Shown here: positions 18,144 through 27,311 of the stretch, in pieces | How the letters are laid out: each line of letters begins with the position of its first letter | How positions within the stretch are numbered: position 1 is the first letter of the stretch | Made by a program: the position numbers and the translations under genes | Notes under the pieces: model-generated | Databases searched by the model: none | What the model saw: only the letters and a program-made list of their open reading frames with translations | What the model was told of the DNA's origin: nothing | Origin: Arenibacter nanhaiticus | GTDB lineage: Bacteria > Bacteroidota > Bacteroidia > Flavobacteriales > Flavobacteriaceae | Direction: 5' to 3' | DNA length: 64,000 bases | NCBI RefSeq assembly: GCF_900141935.1 | Contig: NZ_FQYX01000014.1 | Span: 34,111 to 98,110, forward strand

Positions 18144-18941
18144 ATGGGTAATGTAAAAAAACTGGGAAGGAAGACAATTTGGAGGGGTTTAAAGCCAGTA
18201 GGGGGACTCTTATTATGCTTCTTAATGCTTAACTGTAATAGTGAAAATTCTATTGATTGTTTTCAAAATACGGGACCTATTGAAAAGGAAGTGGTATCTG
18301 TTGCCGATTTTACAAAAATTACGGTCTATGAAAATGTGCAATTGGTAGTGAAACAGGGTGATACCTTAAAAGTAGCCGTAGAAACGGGGAAATATTTGCG
18401 TGATGAGGTCAGTGTGACCGTAAAAGATGGGCGTTTGTTGCTACGGGACTCCAATTCCTGTAATTTTATCAGAAAGTATGGGGTCACCCGGGTATATGTT
18501 ACAGCGCCCAATATCACAGAAATAAGAAGTGGTACGGGGTTAGCAGTAAAGAGTGATGGTGTATTGGCTTTTCCTAGCCTAAAATTGATTTCGGAAAGTT
18601 ATGTAGAGCCGGAGGCTGGGCATACGAGTGGGGAATTTGCTATGGAGGTCGATGCACAGGAGGTTTCTATCATCTCAAATGGTATATCGTACTATAACCT
18701 CAAAGGGAAAACCGTAAATTTTAATATTTTATTCTCTGCAGGGGATTCTCGTCTTGAAGCCGAAGCCTTACTAGCCGATAATATCACCTTTAATCATCGT
18801 GGTTCCAACGATATACGAGTAAGCCCGCAACTTTCCCTAAAAGGTATATTACGAGGAACAGGCGACCTGGTTTGTTTTACGGCTCCGCCTATAGTAGAAG
18901 TAGAACAATTGTATAAAGGAGCATTGATCTTTAAGCCATAG
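18144..18941 (+). CDS. Head-GIN domain lipoprotein (DUF2807)
   Basis: 265 residues. A hydrophobic leader ends in LLLCFLMLNC, a lipobox, so it is probably a lipoprotein of the cell envelope. The mature part matches the head-GIN/DUF2807 fold: VADFTKITVYENVQLVVKQGDTLKVAVE, then repeated short beta strands. The family forms beta-helix-like structures and has no known biochemical role. A paralogue lies at 31747-32421. The neighbouring PagL-like gene upstream is on the same strand. Confidence 0.82.
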   Translation: MGNVKKLGRKTIWRGLKPVGGLLLCFLMLNCNSENSIDCFQNTGPIEKEVVSVADFTKITVYENVQLVVKQGDTLKVAVETGKYLRDEVSVTVKDGRLLLRDSNSCNFIRKYGVTRVYVTAPNITEIRSGTGLAVKSDGVLAFPSLKLISESYVEPEAGHTSGEFAMEVDAQEVSIISNGISYYNLKGKTVNFNILFSAGDSRLEAEALLADNITFNHRGSNDIRVSPQLSLKGILRGTGDLVCFTAPPIVEVEQLYKGALIFKP

Positions 18942-19032
18942 GCTGCCATTGGCATAAACACACAATTCATGACAATCTTTGAACGTTTTGATGGTTCTTA
19001 TTTTGTAGGACTATTTATAATTACGCTGACTG

Positions 19033-20034
19033 ATGAGTTCTAAGGAAATACAACTTGCCGAAGAAATGCTGTTACAGTTGATTGAGGAGCAAAGGATTCC
19101 CGGATTGGCTATTACTGTACGTAAAAAGAATGCAGTATGCTATGAGAAAGGCTTTGGTTGCGCCAATTTGGAAGACGGAATTCCAATAGATCCCCAGAAA
19201 ACTATTTTTAGAATCGCAAGTGTTTCTAAGCCCATTGCCGCTAGCGCCTTGGCAGTGATGGTGAACGAAGGGCAAATAAGGCTGGATACTTCATTTTACC
19301 AGTACGTTCCTTATTTTCCACCGAAGGAATATGATTTTACGATCGGACAATTGGCGAGCCATACGGCTGGTATTCGGAGTTATAGAGGAATGGAATACGG
19401 CTTGGACAAGCCTTTTTCTATAAAAGATGGGATTTCTGTTTTTAAAGACGATCCTTTATTGTTCAGGCCCGGAAGCAACTACCACTACAGCAGTTATGAC
19501 TGGGTGCTGATTTCCTTGGCCATGGAAGAGGTTAGCGGTTTGCAATTTAAGGATTATGTAAAAGAAAAAGTGTTGGACCCCCTGGGGTTAAAAAATACTT
19601 TTGCCGAGATTTCCGGGGAAACAATGCCCTTTGCCGCTACTTTTTATTCTAAAAGGAAGTCGGGTTTTAGAAAAGCGATACCCGTCAATAATTTTTATAA
19701 ACTGGCAGGAGGAGGATATTTGTCTACTACCGCGGATATAGCCCTTTTGGGAGATTCTTATTTAAACGGAAAAATGTCCGATAATGCTGTAGTGCCTCAG
19801 TTCTTAAAATCGCAGCTAATAGAAGGCATTCCTACCTATTACGGCCTAGGCTGGGAGGTGAGTGCCGATAAGAAAGGTAGACCATACTTTGGCCATATTG
19901 GGAATGGGGTCGGTGGTTATGCTGTTTTTTATGTGTTTCCAGCACAGGAAATGGTTTTTTCTATCATGACCAACTGCACAAACCCTGGGGTCTTGGAAGA
20001 ATTGAACGCGGTTATAGATATATTCTTAGAGTAG
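19033..20034 (+). CDS. Serine hydrolase, beta-lactamase/class C family
   Basis: 333 residues with the penicillin-binding-protein/beta-lactamase fold. The catalytic SxxK is SVSKP (RIASVSKPIAAS), the second motif is YSSYDW in place of the common YSN, and the third is HIGNGVGGY (HxG). No clear signal peptide is present from this ATG, so it is probably cytoplasmic or the exported form uses another start. Likely a peptidase or esterase; substrate unknown. Confidence 0.85.
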   Translation: MSSKEIQLAEEMLLQLIEEQRIPGLAITVRKKNAVCYEKGFGCANLEDGIPIDPQKTIFRIASVSKPIAASALAVMVNEGQIRLDTSFYQYVPYFPPKEYDFTIGQLASHTAGIRSYRGMEYGLDKPFSIKDGISVFKDDPLLFRPGSNYHYSSYDWVLISLAMEEVSGLQFKDYVKEKVLDPLGLKNTFAEISGETMPFAATFYSKRKSGFRKAIPVNNFYKLAGGGYLSTTADIALLGDSYLNGKMSDNAVVPQFLKSQLIEGIPTYYGLGWEVSADKKGRPYFGHIGNGVGGYAVFYVFPAQEMVFSIMTNCTNPGVLEELNAVIDIFLE

Positions 20035-20087
20035 CCTTGTTCAGTTTTTAAGGGAAAAAAAGTCAAGACTACAATATTAAAAGGAAT

Positions 20088-20207
20088 ATGATGGACAAGT
20101 TAGGATTGGTTGTTTACCCAAAGGTATGGGGCGAGTTAAAGCCTCCGGATTGGAGTATTTCTAAAAAATCGTTCCATCGTTTTGTAGAATTATTGGCAAA
20201 CGACTAA
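20088..20207 (+). CDS. Possible small ORF, 39 codons
   Basis: An ATG-ATG start opens 39 codons rich in aromatic residues (VVYPKVWGELKPPDW near the start), ending in TAA. I recognise no family. It may be a small protein, or the remnant of a longer gene. A stop codon lies in frame 13 codons upstream, so it is not the tail of a longer open frame. Confidence 0.25.
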   Translation: MMDKLGLVVYPKVWGELKPPDWSISKKSFHRFVELLAND

Positions 20208-20399
20208 GAAATGACAAATTATAATAGAGATTGCTTTGGATACAATAGTCTTTATTAAAATATAAGTGTAATTTTCTTTAAATTTAAGGAATGATCCAAA
20301 GGTAGCGTCCATTGGAATTTTATTTTAAGGGCAGCCCATGTTTATGGCCGAGCCTTTGGCAAACAAAATTTAATTAGGAATCACTAAAATTTAAGCAAG
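20208..20399. other. Intergenic region before the OsmC gene
   Basis: AT-rich, with no convincing gene, hairpin or TAnnTTTG box visible. Confidence 0.5.
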
Positions 20400-20819
20400 A
20401 TGAAATTTACAAGAAATGCAAATGCCAATTGGAAAGGTGGCGGAAAAGAAGGAAAAGGAACCCTAAGTACTGAAAGTTCTGTATTAGACAAGACTCCATA
20501 TTCTTTCAATACACGATTTGAGGATGGGGTAGGCACCAATCCTGAGGAACTAATAGGGGCAGCTCTTTCGGGGTGTTATACAATGCAGTTGAGCTTTTTA
20601 TTGGGCGAAGCTGGGTTTACACCTACGAATCTAGATACCGAGGCGAAAGTGACCTTCGAAGATGGTAGTGTAACTACCATCCATTTGGAACTAAAAGGTA
20701 AGGTACCGGGAATAGACGACAAAAAGTTTAAGGAAGTTGCCCAAAAGGCTAAGGAAGTGTGTCCTATTTCCAAACTTCTCAAGGCTAGCATTACTTTAAC
20801 GGCTACCATAGTAACCTAA
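20400..20819 (+). CDS. OsmC/Ohr-family peroxiredoxin-like protein
   Basis: 139 residues, the usual OsmC length. These cytoplasmic dimers reduce organic hydroperoxides with a pair of cysteines. Both are present: SGCYTMQLSFLL near residue 58 and EVCPISKLL near residue 121. The N-terminus (RNANANWKGGGKEGKGTLSTES) is typical of the OsmC rather than the Ohr branch. Monocistronic, with a terminator-like structure downstream. Confidence 0.9.
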   Translation: MKFTRNANANWKGGGKEGKGTLSTESSVLDKTPYSFNTRFEDGVGTNPEELIGAALSGCYTMQLSFLLGEAGFTPTNLDTEAKVTFEDGSVTTIHLELKGKVPGIDDKKFKEVAQKAKEVCPISKLLKASITLTATIVT

Positions 20820-20868
20820 AGGATTGTGGCTATAAAAAGTCATTTTAAATTATTGTTTACTTAGTACT

Positions 20869-20916
20869 AAAGGTGCCCTTCGGATGGACAGTTCGTTAAT
20901 GGGCATCTCCTTTTTT
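20869..20916 (+). terminator. Terminator-like structure after the OsmC gene
   Basis: AAAGG-TGCCC pairs with GGGCA-(TCT)-CCTTT around a 22-base loop, followed by six T. The stem has a three-base bulge. Confidence 0.55.
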
Positions 20917-21185
20917 AAAATATTTTTCTAAAAATATAAATTAACACTTACAGTTTAGGACAATGCCCACAGTCATCTTCCCTTACCATCAATTTCATTT
21001 TTATAGGATAATTTCCTGACATGTATTTTTTGAAATGTCCATAAGATGCTCCTTATTGCATGGGCGAGTATAAAAATTATGTAATTTAGTCGGCTGTCAA
21101 AAAAAGATATACTTTGAATGCCATTGAAACTATTTTGAGGATCTTCCTTTTGAAATAATTAATATCATTCACATTATTACTACTT
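20917..21185. other. Intergenic region before the S15 peptidase gene
   Basis: No ORF or repeat recognised. A TATACTTTG sequence at 21108-21116 is one base longer than the TAnnTTTG box and may be a weak -7 element. Confidence 0.35.
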
Positions 21186-23045
21186 ATGAATAAACACTTT
21201 AGATTACAATTCTTCTCAATCATGCTATTGGCGGTTATGTTCTCTGCCACGGCCCAGCAGAATACTTCACAAATCGCCGGATTAACAGGGCCGATTTTTG
21301 AACATGGGGAAGCACAGATCGTTCCCGGTTTTACGGACGAAAAAAAATGGATTAGACATGACCTATGGGTAGAAACGGCATTTGATACCGATGGTGATGG
21401 AAAACGAGATAGGATGCATGTGGCGGTCACCAGACCTTATCAAACGGATACCGAAAAATTGAAGTTACCGGTGGTCTATGTTACCAGTCCTTATTTTGCT
21501 GGGGTTGCATCAAATATAGAGGGTTTGTTTTGGGATGTAAAACACGAATTGGGAGAAACTCCAAAACCTCGAAGCCATGTAGAGGTAGTACGAACAGGAG
21601 AAAGGCCAATAATTTCTAATTCACATATTAAGGAATGGGTGCCAAGAGGGTATATTGTAGTGCATTCCTCTTCTCCTGGGACAGGATTGTCGCAAGGATC
21701 GCCAACCGTTGGTGGAGATAACGAGTCCTTGGCTCCAAAGGCTGTTATAGACTGGTTGTGTGGTCGTGGCAAAGGGTTTACTACGCCTTATGGAAAAGAA
21801 AGGGTAAAAGCATATTGGTCTACCGGAAAGGTTGGAATGACGGGGACTTCGTTTAACGGAACCTTGCCATTGGCAGCAGCTACTACGGGAGTTAAGGGGT
21901 TAGAAGCCATTATTCCAATTGCGCCCAATACTTCTTATTACCACTACTACAGATCTAATGGGCTGGTGCGTTCGCCAGGGGGTTATTTGGGGGAAGATAT
22001 TGATGTGTTATATGATTTTATCCATAGTGGTGACGAGTCTAAACGCCCTTATAACAATGCAACCGTTAGAGATAGCGAATTGAAGAACGGTATGGATAGG
22101 ATAAGTGGGGATTACAATGATTTTTGGGCAGGAAGGGATTATTTAAACGATATGGAACCTATGAGGGCCGCTTTATTGATGTCTCATGGTTTTAACGACT
22201 GGAATGTGATGCCTGAGCATAGTTATAGAATTTATAAGGCCGCTAAAGAAAAGGGTATTCCTTCACAAATATACTACCATCAAAATGGTCATGGTGGTCC
22301 ACCACCGATGAAGATGATGAACAGATGGTTTACGCGTTATTTGCACGGTATAGAAAATGGGGTAGAGAATGATGCCAAAGCTTGGATTGTTCGTGAGAAC
22401 GATCCTCAGGATACCCCTACCGCCTATGAGGATTATCCCCATCCCGAAGCATTACCTGTAGCTTTATACCTAGGGGCGGGAGCACCGGAAAAAGGAGGAT
22501 TAAGTTTGCATAAAAAAGATGCTCAAGGACAAGAAACCTTGGTCGATAATTATTCGTTTTCTGGTGCCGTGCTGGCACAAGCAGAAAATACCGATCATAG
22601 ACTATTATACGTTACTCCAAGCTTGTTAGAAGATGTTCATATTTCAGGTGTGCCAAGGGTAACTATTAAACTGGCCAGTAGCAAACCAGCAGCAAATCTT
22701 TCGGTCTGGTTGGTGTCCCTGCCTTGGAACAAGGGTAGAAATACCAAAATTACCGATAACATCATCACCCGTGGATGGGCAGATCCCCAGAACCATAGTT
22801 CGCTCACCGATGGAAAACCTTTGGTTCCTGGAGAATTTTATGAAGTGAGTTTTGATTTAATGCCCGATGATCAAATTATTGCCAAAGGGCAGCAAATAGG
22901 ATTGCTGATTTTTTCTAGTGATAGGGAATTTACCCTTTTGCCAAAACCGGGAACTGAATTAACGGTCGATTTGGACGGGACGAGTGTTACGTTGCCGGTC
23001 GTAGGAGGTGCTGCAAGTTTTGAAAAGGCGATGGTACAACCATAA
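21186..23045 (+). CDS. Xaa-Pro dipeptidyl-peptidase-like S15 serine peptidase
   Basis: 619 residues with a signal peptide ending at SATAQQ, so exported. The CocE/NonD alpha-beta hydrolase region contains the nucleophile motif GMTGTSFNG, the aspartate in SHGFNDWNV and the histidine in HQNGHGGPP. The Xaa-Pro dipeptidyl-peptidase C-terminal jelly-roll domain follows (LASSKPAANLSVWLV to the end). It should remove N-terminal X-Pro dipeptides from peptides in the periplasm or outside the cell; related esterases share the fold. Confidence 0.9.
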   Translation: MNKHFRLQFFSIMLLAVMFSATAQQNTSQIAGLTGPIFEHGEAQIVPGFTDEKKWIRHDLWVETAFDTDGDGKRDRMHVAVTRPYQTDTEKLKLPVVYVTSPYFAGVASNIEGLFWDVKHELGETPKPRSHVEVVRTGERPIISNSHIKEWVPRGYIVVHSSSPGTGLSQGSPTVGGDNESLAPKAVIDWLCGRGKGFTTPYGKERVKAYWSTGKVGMTGTSFNGTLPLAAATTGVKGLEAIIPIAPNTSYYHYYRSNGLVRSPGGYLGEDIDVLYDFIHSGDESKRPYNNATVRDSELKNGMDRISGDYNDFWAGRDYLNDMEPMRAALLMSHGFNDWNVMPEHSYRIYKAAKEKGIPSQIYYHQNGHGGPPPMKMMNRWFTRYLHGIENGVENDAKAWIVRENDPQDTPTAYEDYPHPEALPVALYLGAGAPEKGGLSLHKKDAQGQETLVDNYSFSGAVLAQAENTDHRLLYVTPSLLEDVHISGVPRVTIKLASSKPAANLSVWLVSLPWNKGRNTKITDNIITRGWADPQNHSSLTDGKPLVPGEFYEVSFDLMPDDQIIAKGQQIGLLIFSSDREFTLLPKPGTELTVDLDGTSVTLPVVGGAASFEKAMVQP

Positions 23046-23077
23046 ATCAAACAACGGAAAAGCATGCCTTTTCTGAA

Positions 23078-23137
23078 AATTTATAAAAATAGAGCAATGA
23101 ATTTCAATAGAAATTCATTGCTCTATTTTTATAAATT
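23078..23137. repeat. Perfect 27-bp hairpin after the S15 peptidase gene
   Basis: Bases 23078-23104 and 23111-23137 are perfect inverted copies around the loop CAATAG. The stem is AT-rich except for GAGC in its middle and contains a T5 run in the right arm. It begins 33 bases after the stop codon. It can act as a strong terminator or mRNA end. Confidence 0.8.
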
Positions 23138-23406
23138 ACCTTGGTTAATTACTTATTGGTTAATCTAGTTGTTCTTCTTAAAGAATACAAGGGGGCAAAA
23201 TAAAAAGAGCATTAGCTATGGTATGGGAGTGATCTAAGTTGTTGTGGAGAATATTGGAAGAATGGTAAAAATGAATAGAATCAAGAGGTTTTTCCGTTCT
23301 ATTAAAATAGGTTTGAAGGGCGGCAATACTCAATAATTTTAAATACATTCACGTATTCTGGCTTGGTTTAAAGCAAAGATAATACCTCAGAATATAATAA
23401 TACGAT
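23138..23406. other. Intergenic region before modA
   Basis: No gene seen. No exact TAnnTTTG box was found close to modA, and no molybdate-responsive site is recognised. Confidence 0.4.
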
Positions 23407-24168
23407 ATGAGATTAAGGATACTGATACTTGGGACACTCTTTTTTTGGCTTCTTTTTCTAGGATGTTCCCAAAAAGAATCCGACAAACTCAGAATAGCCA
23501 CGGCTGCCAATATGCAATTTGCTATGAAGGCAATTGTGGAAAAATATACGCAAAAGACCGGAGTAGATTGCGAGCTTATTATCGGCTCATCGGGCAAACT
23601 AACTTCGCAAATTGTTGGAGGTGCCCCATATGACATTTTTTTAGCGGCCAATATGAAATATCCAGAAGCCGTTTATAATAGTGGATTGGCTTTAAATGCC
23701 CCAAAAGTTTATGCTAGTGGAAAACTGGTGTTGTGGTCTATGGAGCCAAATATAGCGGTGAATATAACGAGCTTAAATAGTCCGGAAATAACCAATATTG
23801 CTTTGGCCAATCCTAAAACAGCTCCTTATGGGGTGGCTGCAGCCGAAGTATTACAACACTATGGGCTCTTGGAAGCCTTAAGTGACAAGTTAGTTTATGG
23901 CGAAAGTATTGCCCAAACAAATCAATTCATTACCTCAAAAGCGGTACAAATAGGCTTTACATCCTTGTCTGCCGTATTGTCCCCAACAGTAAAGGACAAA
24001 GGGAGTTGGATGGCCTTAGCTCCTGAATTATACACCCCAATTCATCAAGGAGTTGTGTTGGTCAAACAGGCTAAGGATCCTAAAAAGGCACAAGAATTTT
24101 ATAACTATCTATTTTCTTCCGAGGCCAAAGAAATCTTAAAAGAATTTGGATATTTGTTATATGAATAG
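23407..24168 (+). CDS. modA: Molybdate ABC transporter, substrate-binding lipoprotein
   Basis: 253 residues. The N-terminus is a lipoprotein signal (LFFWLLFLGC). The ModA pattern follows: LRIATAANMQFAMKAIVEKY, ELIIGSSGKLTSQI, PYDIFLAANMKYPE and the later SAVLSPTVK/GVVLVKQAKDP region. It captures molybdate or tungstate for the ModB/ModC transporter. Its stop overlaps the start of the TOBE gene. Confidence 0.92.
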   Translation: MRLRILILGTLFFWLLFLGCSQKESDKLRIATAANMQFAMKAIVEKYTQKTGVDCELIIGSSGKLTSQIVGGAPYDIFLAANMKYPEAVYNSGLALNAPKVYASGKLVLWSMEPNIAVNITSLNSPEITNIALANPKTAPYGVAAAEVLQHYGLLEALSDKLVYGESIAQTNQFITSKAVQIGFTSLSAVLSPTVKDKGSWMALAPELYTPIHQGVVLVKQAKDPKKAQEFYNYLFSSEAKEILKEFGYLLYE

Positions 24169-24559
24169 TTTTCAGGGGGCTATTACCCACATCCAAACAA
24201 GCGGAAACCTCACTATGGTTATCGTAACCATAAAGGAAAATGTGTCTATAAAGGCAGTATTGATAGATACGCCTAAAACGGCACCTTATCTGGTTTTAGG
24301 GCGGGAAGTAACCCTTATGTTTAAAGAAACAGAGGTGATTTTAGCCACAAACGTTGGGGTGTTAAGTATAGATAATGACATTAATGGCCGTGTGAAGGCT
24401 ATTGAAAATGGGGAGCTATTAAGCCGTATTTGCTTGTCTTCCTCAATAGGCGAAATTGTAGCTGTGATCAGTGTCGATGCGTCAAGAAAGTTAGAGCTAA
24501 CCGTAGGGAAAGAAGCTACCGCAATGATAAAGTTAAACGAAGTAATACTGTCGCCATAA
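24161..24559 (+). CDS. Molybdate-binding TOBE (Mop) domain protein
   Basis: 132 residues from ATG 24161, which overlaps the modA stop by eight bases. Two Mop/TOBE repeats are visible (NSFQGAITHIQTSGNLTMVIV and DINGRVKAIENGELLSRICL), each about 65 residues with the hydrophobic spacing of these small beta-barrels. Such di-Mop proteins bind molybdate inside the cell as storage or sensing proteins. The gene's stop overlaps the modB start (TAATG). An upstream in-frame TTG or ATG-like codon inside modA would add unneeded residues. Confidence 0.85.
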   Translation: MNSFQGAITHIQTSGNLTMVIVTIKENVSIKAVLIDTPKTAPYLVLGREVTLMFKETEVILATNVGVLSIDNDINGRVKAIENGELLSRICLSSSIGEIVAVISVDASRKLELTVGKEATAMIKLNEVILSP

Positions 24560-25230
24560 TGGATTGGAATCCACTACTGCTCACTTTTAAATTGGCATTG
24601 GTTACGACTGTCATATTATTGCTATTGGCAATTCCATTGGCTTATTGGCTATCTTACTCTAAGGCTAGGATAAAACCGGTTATTGAAACCTTGGTAAGTA
24701 TGCCTCTGGTTTTACCGCCGACCGTAATTGGATTTTATATGCTTGTAGCCTTTAGTCCAACCAGTGCTATAGGGAGTTGGTTGCTAGAGTGGATGGGTAT
24801 AAAATTACTTTTCTCCTTTAGTGGTTTGGTGGTCGGGTCCGTTGTGTATAGCTTACCCTTTATGGTGCATCCGGTACAGGCTGGTTTGGCTTCCTTGTCC
24901 CCTAGTTTAAAGGAGGCTTCTTATATGATGGGGAAATCTAAATTCACCACCTTGTTTAAGGTGTTGTTACCCAATATTAAACCTGCTCTTTTAACGGGAA
25001 TAGTATTGACTTTTGCCCATACGGTAGGAGAGTTTGGGGTGGTTTTAATGATCGGAGGGAATATGCCGGGAAAAACTAAGGTGGCCTCTATAGCTATATA
25101 TGATGAGGTTGAAGCGCTGAATTATGCTGCGGCAAACAGTTATTCACTTATTTTATTTGCCGTCACCTTCAGTATACTTTTATTAGTTTACCTCACCAAT
25201 GGCGGGTATTTAAAACGATTTTTAAAATGA
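24559..25230 (+). CDS. modB: Molybdate ABC transporter permease
   Basis: 223 residues with five to six hydrophobic segments. The binding-protein-dependent permease EAA-type loop EASYMMGKSKFTTLFKVLLP precedes AHTVGEFGVVLMIGG, a ModB hallmark. The start ATG at 24559 gives the normal length; the frame is open further upstream over the TOBE gene, but that part is an out-of-frame shadow. It overlaps modC by four bases. Confidence 0.93.
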   Translation: MDWNPLLLTFKLALVTTVILLLLAIPLAYWLSYSKARIKPVIETLVSMPLVLPPTVIGFYMLVAFSPTSAIGSWLLEWMGIKLLFSFSGLVVGSVVYSLPFMVHPVQAGLASLSPSLKEASYMMGKSKFTTLFKVLLPNIKPALLTGIVLTFAHTVGEFGVVLMIGGNMPGKTKVASIAIYDEVEALNYAAANSYSLILFAVTFSILLLVYLTNGGYLKRFLK

Positions 25231-26099
25231 TAGGCCTCCATGTACGCAAAACCCTAAAAGGTAGCGGGAAAAACATAGAACTGGAACTTTCCTTGGATAT
25301 AAAAAAGGGAGAATTTGTGACGCTTTACGGGGAATCCGGAGCAGGGAAAACGTCGACTTTAAGGTTGCTCAGCGGATTGCTTACTCCCGATTTAGGCAAT
25401 ATAACCGTTGACGGAAGCGTGTGGTTCGATGCAGAAAAACAGATAAACCTTCCATCACAAACAAGGAAATTAGGGTATGTATTTCAAGATTATGCTCTTT
25501 TTCCTCATATGTCGGTTCGTCAAAATTTAGAATTTGCCCTGACTAAAGAACAAGCTAGTACCATTGTTGTTGAATTGTTGGAGTTTATGGAGCTGTTAGA
25601 GCTACAAGACCGCAAACCCATGAGCTTGTCGGGTGGCCAAAAACAAAGGGTAGCCTTGGCGAGAGCCTTGGTTCAACAACCCGAAATTTTAATTTTGGAC
25701 GAGCCATTATCAGCCCTAGATTATGCGATGAGGGTAAAATTACAGGCCTATATTTTAAGGATCCATAAAAAGTTTAAGCTTACGACTATTTTGGTCAGTC
25801 ACGATATAGGCGAGATTGTTAGAATGTCCGATCGGGTTGTAGAATTGCAAGAAGGGAAAGTCATAAAAACAGCTGCCACGGCAGACTTTTTTGGATTAAA
25901 CAAAGCTAGCGCCAAGTTTAAGTTTACCGGAGAAATAATCAGTATTCAAAAGGAAGACGTTGTTTATGTGGTAGGGGTCTTGATCGGCAATGAGCTTGTT
26001 AAGGTAATAGCCGATCTTGCTGAGGTAAGGCAATTGGCAATTGGGGATAAGGTATATGTGGCATCAAAGGCTTTTAACCCTATACTCCAAAAAATATAG
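25227..26099 (+). CDS. modC: Molybdate ABC transporter ATP-binding protein
   Basis: 290 residues. Walker A GESGAGKTS, Q-loop VFQDYALFPHM, signature LSGGQKQR, Walker B ILILDEPLSALD and the switch histidine SHD are all intact. A C-terminal region of about 70 residues (FKFTGEIISIQKEDVVYVV onward) resembles a TOBE domain, which in ModC can bind oxyanion for feedback. ATGA overlap with modB indicates co-translation. The gene converges with gldA; no clear terminator is seen in the 31-base gap. Confidence 0.93.
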   Translation: MIGLHVRKTLKGSGKNIELELSLDIKKGEFVTLYGESGAGKTSTLRLLSGLLTPDLGNITVDGSVWFDAEKQINLPSQTRKLGYVFQDYALFPHMSVRQNLEFALTKEQASTIVVELLEFMELLELQDRKPMSLSGGQKQRVALARALVQQPEILILDEPLSALDYAMRVKLQAYILRIHKKFKLTTILVSHDIGEIVRMSDRVVELQEGKVIKTAATADFFGLNKASAKFKFTGEIISIQKEDVVYVVGVLIGNELVKVIADLAEVRQLAIGDKVYVASKAFNPILQKI

Positions 26100-26130
26100 T
26101 CGGTCTATAGGGGAGTGTCTTTTGTTACCT

Positions 26131-27036
26131 TTATGAATGCGAAGCTTGGGTGAGTTCGGTAAACAAACTTTCTAGGTTTTTATTTTTTCTACTCAATTGT
26201 AGGGTCTTCAATTCGTTGTCATGGGCAAAGTCGAAAACCTCGGCTCGCATATCCTTAGTGGTGTCAAAAGTTATTTCATAGATAAATCCACCTGTATTGA
26301 TAACATTGGTAGCGTAGGGTAGTTTCTTAAGAAAAGCCTCTTCAACCCTAAAATCAAATTCAACCAGCAATACCTGTTCTTCTTCCTTCCTAAGATCCGA
26401 TAGTCTTTTATCGGCTACCAGGCATCCCTTGTCAATAATGAGCACCCGATCGCATACCGCTTCTACCTCTTTCATAATATGTGTCGAAAGTAGAATGGTT
26501 TTTTCTTTCCCGATTTCGAGAATTAATTTTCTGATTTCCAGCAATTGGTTAGGATCCAATCCGGTAGTGGGTTCGTCTAAGATTAAGACTTCCGGATCGT
26601 GTAAAAGAGCAGCTGCCAAGCCTACTCTTTGACGATATCCTTTAGAAAGTTGCCCTATTTTTTTTGGGGATTCTGGTCCTAGCCCCGTTTGTTCAATTAC
26701 TTTAGCAATATTCTCCTTATTGACCTTATATACCTCTGCATTGAAATTTAAGTATTCCTTTACATACATATCTAGGTATAATGGGTTGTGTTCCGCGAGG
26801 TAGCCAATACTCTTTTGCACATTCTTTTTATCCTTCGTTACATCGTATGAATTTACATAGGCCTCACCGCTATCGGCCTGGTGATAGGTCGTTAAAACCT
26901 TCATCATGGTAGATTTTCCTGCGCCGTTAGGACCTAAGAAGCCTACAATTTCACCTTTGTTAATGGTGAAGCTAACGTTATTCAGGGCTTTTGTGTTGCC
27001 AAAGGATTTACTGATGTTTTTTACGGTAATCGACAT
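26131..27036 (-). CDS. gldA: Gliding-motility ABC transporter ATP-binding protein
   Basis: 301 residues. Walker A GPNGAGKST, signature LSKGYRQRVGLAAALLHDP, Walker B VLILDEPTTGLDPNQ. The sequence MSITVKNISKSFGNTKALNNVSF and C-terminal region (LQLSRKNKNLESLFTELT) match GldA, which works with GldF and GldG in flavobacterial gliding; those partners are not in the window. The start is the ATG at 27036; a TTG 18 bases upstream is part of a promoter region. General ABC-2 exporters look similar, so the name rests on overall resemblance. Confidence 0.85.
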   Translation of the reverse strand: MSITVKNISKSFGNTKALNNVSFTINKGEIVGFLGPNGAGKSTMMKVLTTYHQADSGEAYVNSYDVTKDKKNVQKSIGYLAEHNPLYLDMYVKEYLNFNAEVYKVNKENIAKVIEQTGLGPESPKKIGQLSKGYRQRVGLAAALLHDPEVLILDEPTTGLDPNQLLEIRKLILEIGKEKTILLSTHIMKEVEAVCDRVLIIDKGCLVADKRLSDLRKEEEQVLLVEFDFRVEEAFLKKLPYATNVINTGGFIYEITFDTTKDMRAEVFDFAHDNELKTLQLSRKNKNLESLFTELTQASHS

Positions 27037-27051
27037 AGCGTAAGTTTTGAT

Positions 27052-27059
27052 CAAAAATA
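27052..27059 (-). promoter_or_regulatory. -7 promoter box for gldA
   Basis: On the minus strand TATTTTTG matches TAnnTTTG and ends 15 bases before the gldA ATG. The leader would be very short. Confidence 0.45.
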
Positions 27060-27286
27060 AAGCAAAATAATGAAAGGGAGATTTGAAAGATAGTTATTCT
27101 TAAAATAGCTGATTTACAGTCCTCTTGTAGTCATTGTAGCCATCAAATGGGAATTCTGTGAAATAAAAGGGTTCATTATTCCTAAATTTAGGCGGTACTT
27201 ATAGAGGGAATTCATAAAAATCTTCCGCTGAAAATAAATATTGAAAAAAAAGATGTTTGGCGAAGCATTTTTTTAAATTTAATGAT

Positions 27287-27294
27287 TACTTTAG
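27287..27294 (+). promoter_or_regulatory. Possible -7 box for the aromatic leader
   Basis: TACTTTAG differs from TAnnTTTG at one base and ends 17 bases before the leader-peptide ATG. TTTG at 27256-27259 is a distant -33 candidate (27-base spacing). Confidence 0.3.
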
Positions 27295-27311
27295 CTGAAC
27301 ATTTACAAATA

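Noticed and set aside
23407..24168. ModA as a phosphate or sulfate binding protein
   Set aside because: The neighbouring TOBE, ModB and ModC genes and the IATAANM/GSSGKL pattern favour molybdate/tungstate.
24430..24558. Long N-terminal extension of ModB
   Set aside because: Open frame over the TOBE gene, without membrane segments or homology to ModB; the ATG at 24559 is the family start.
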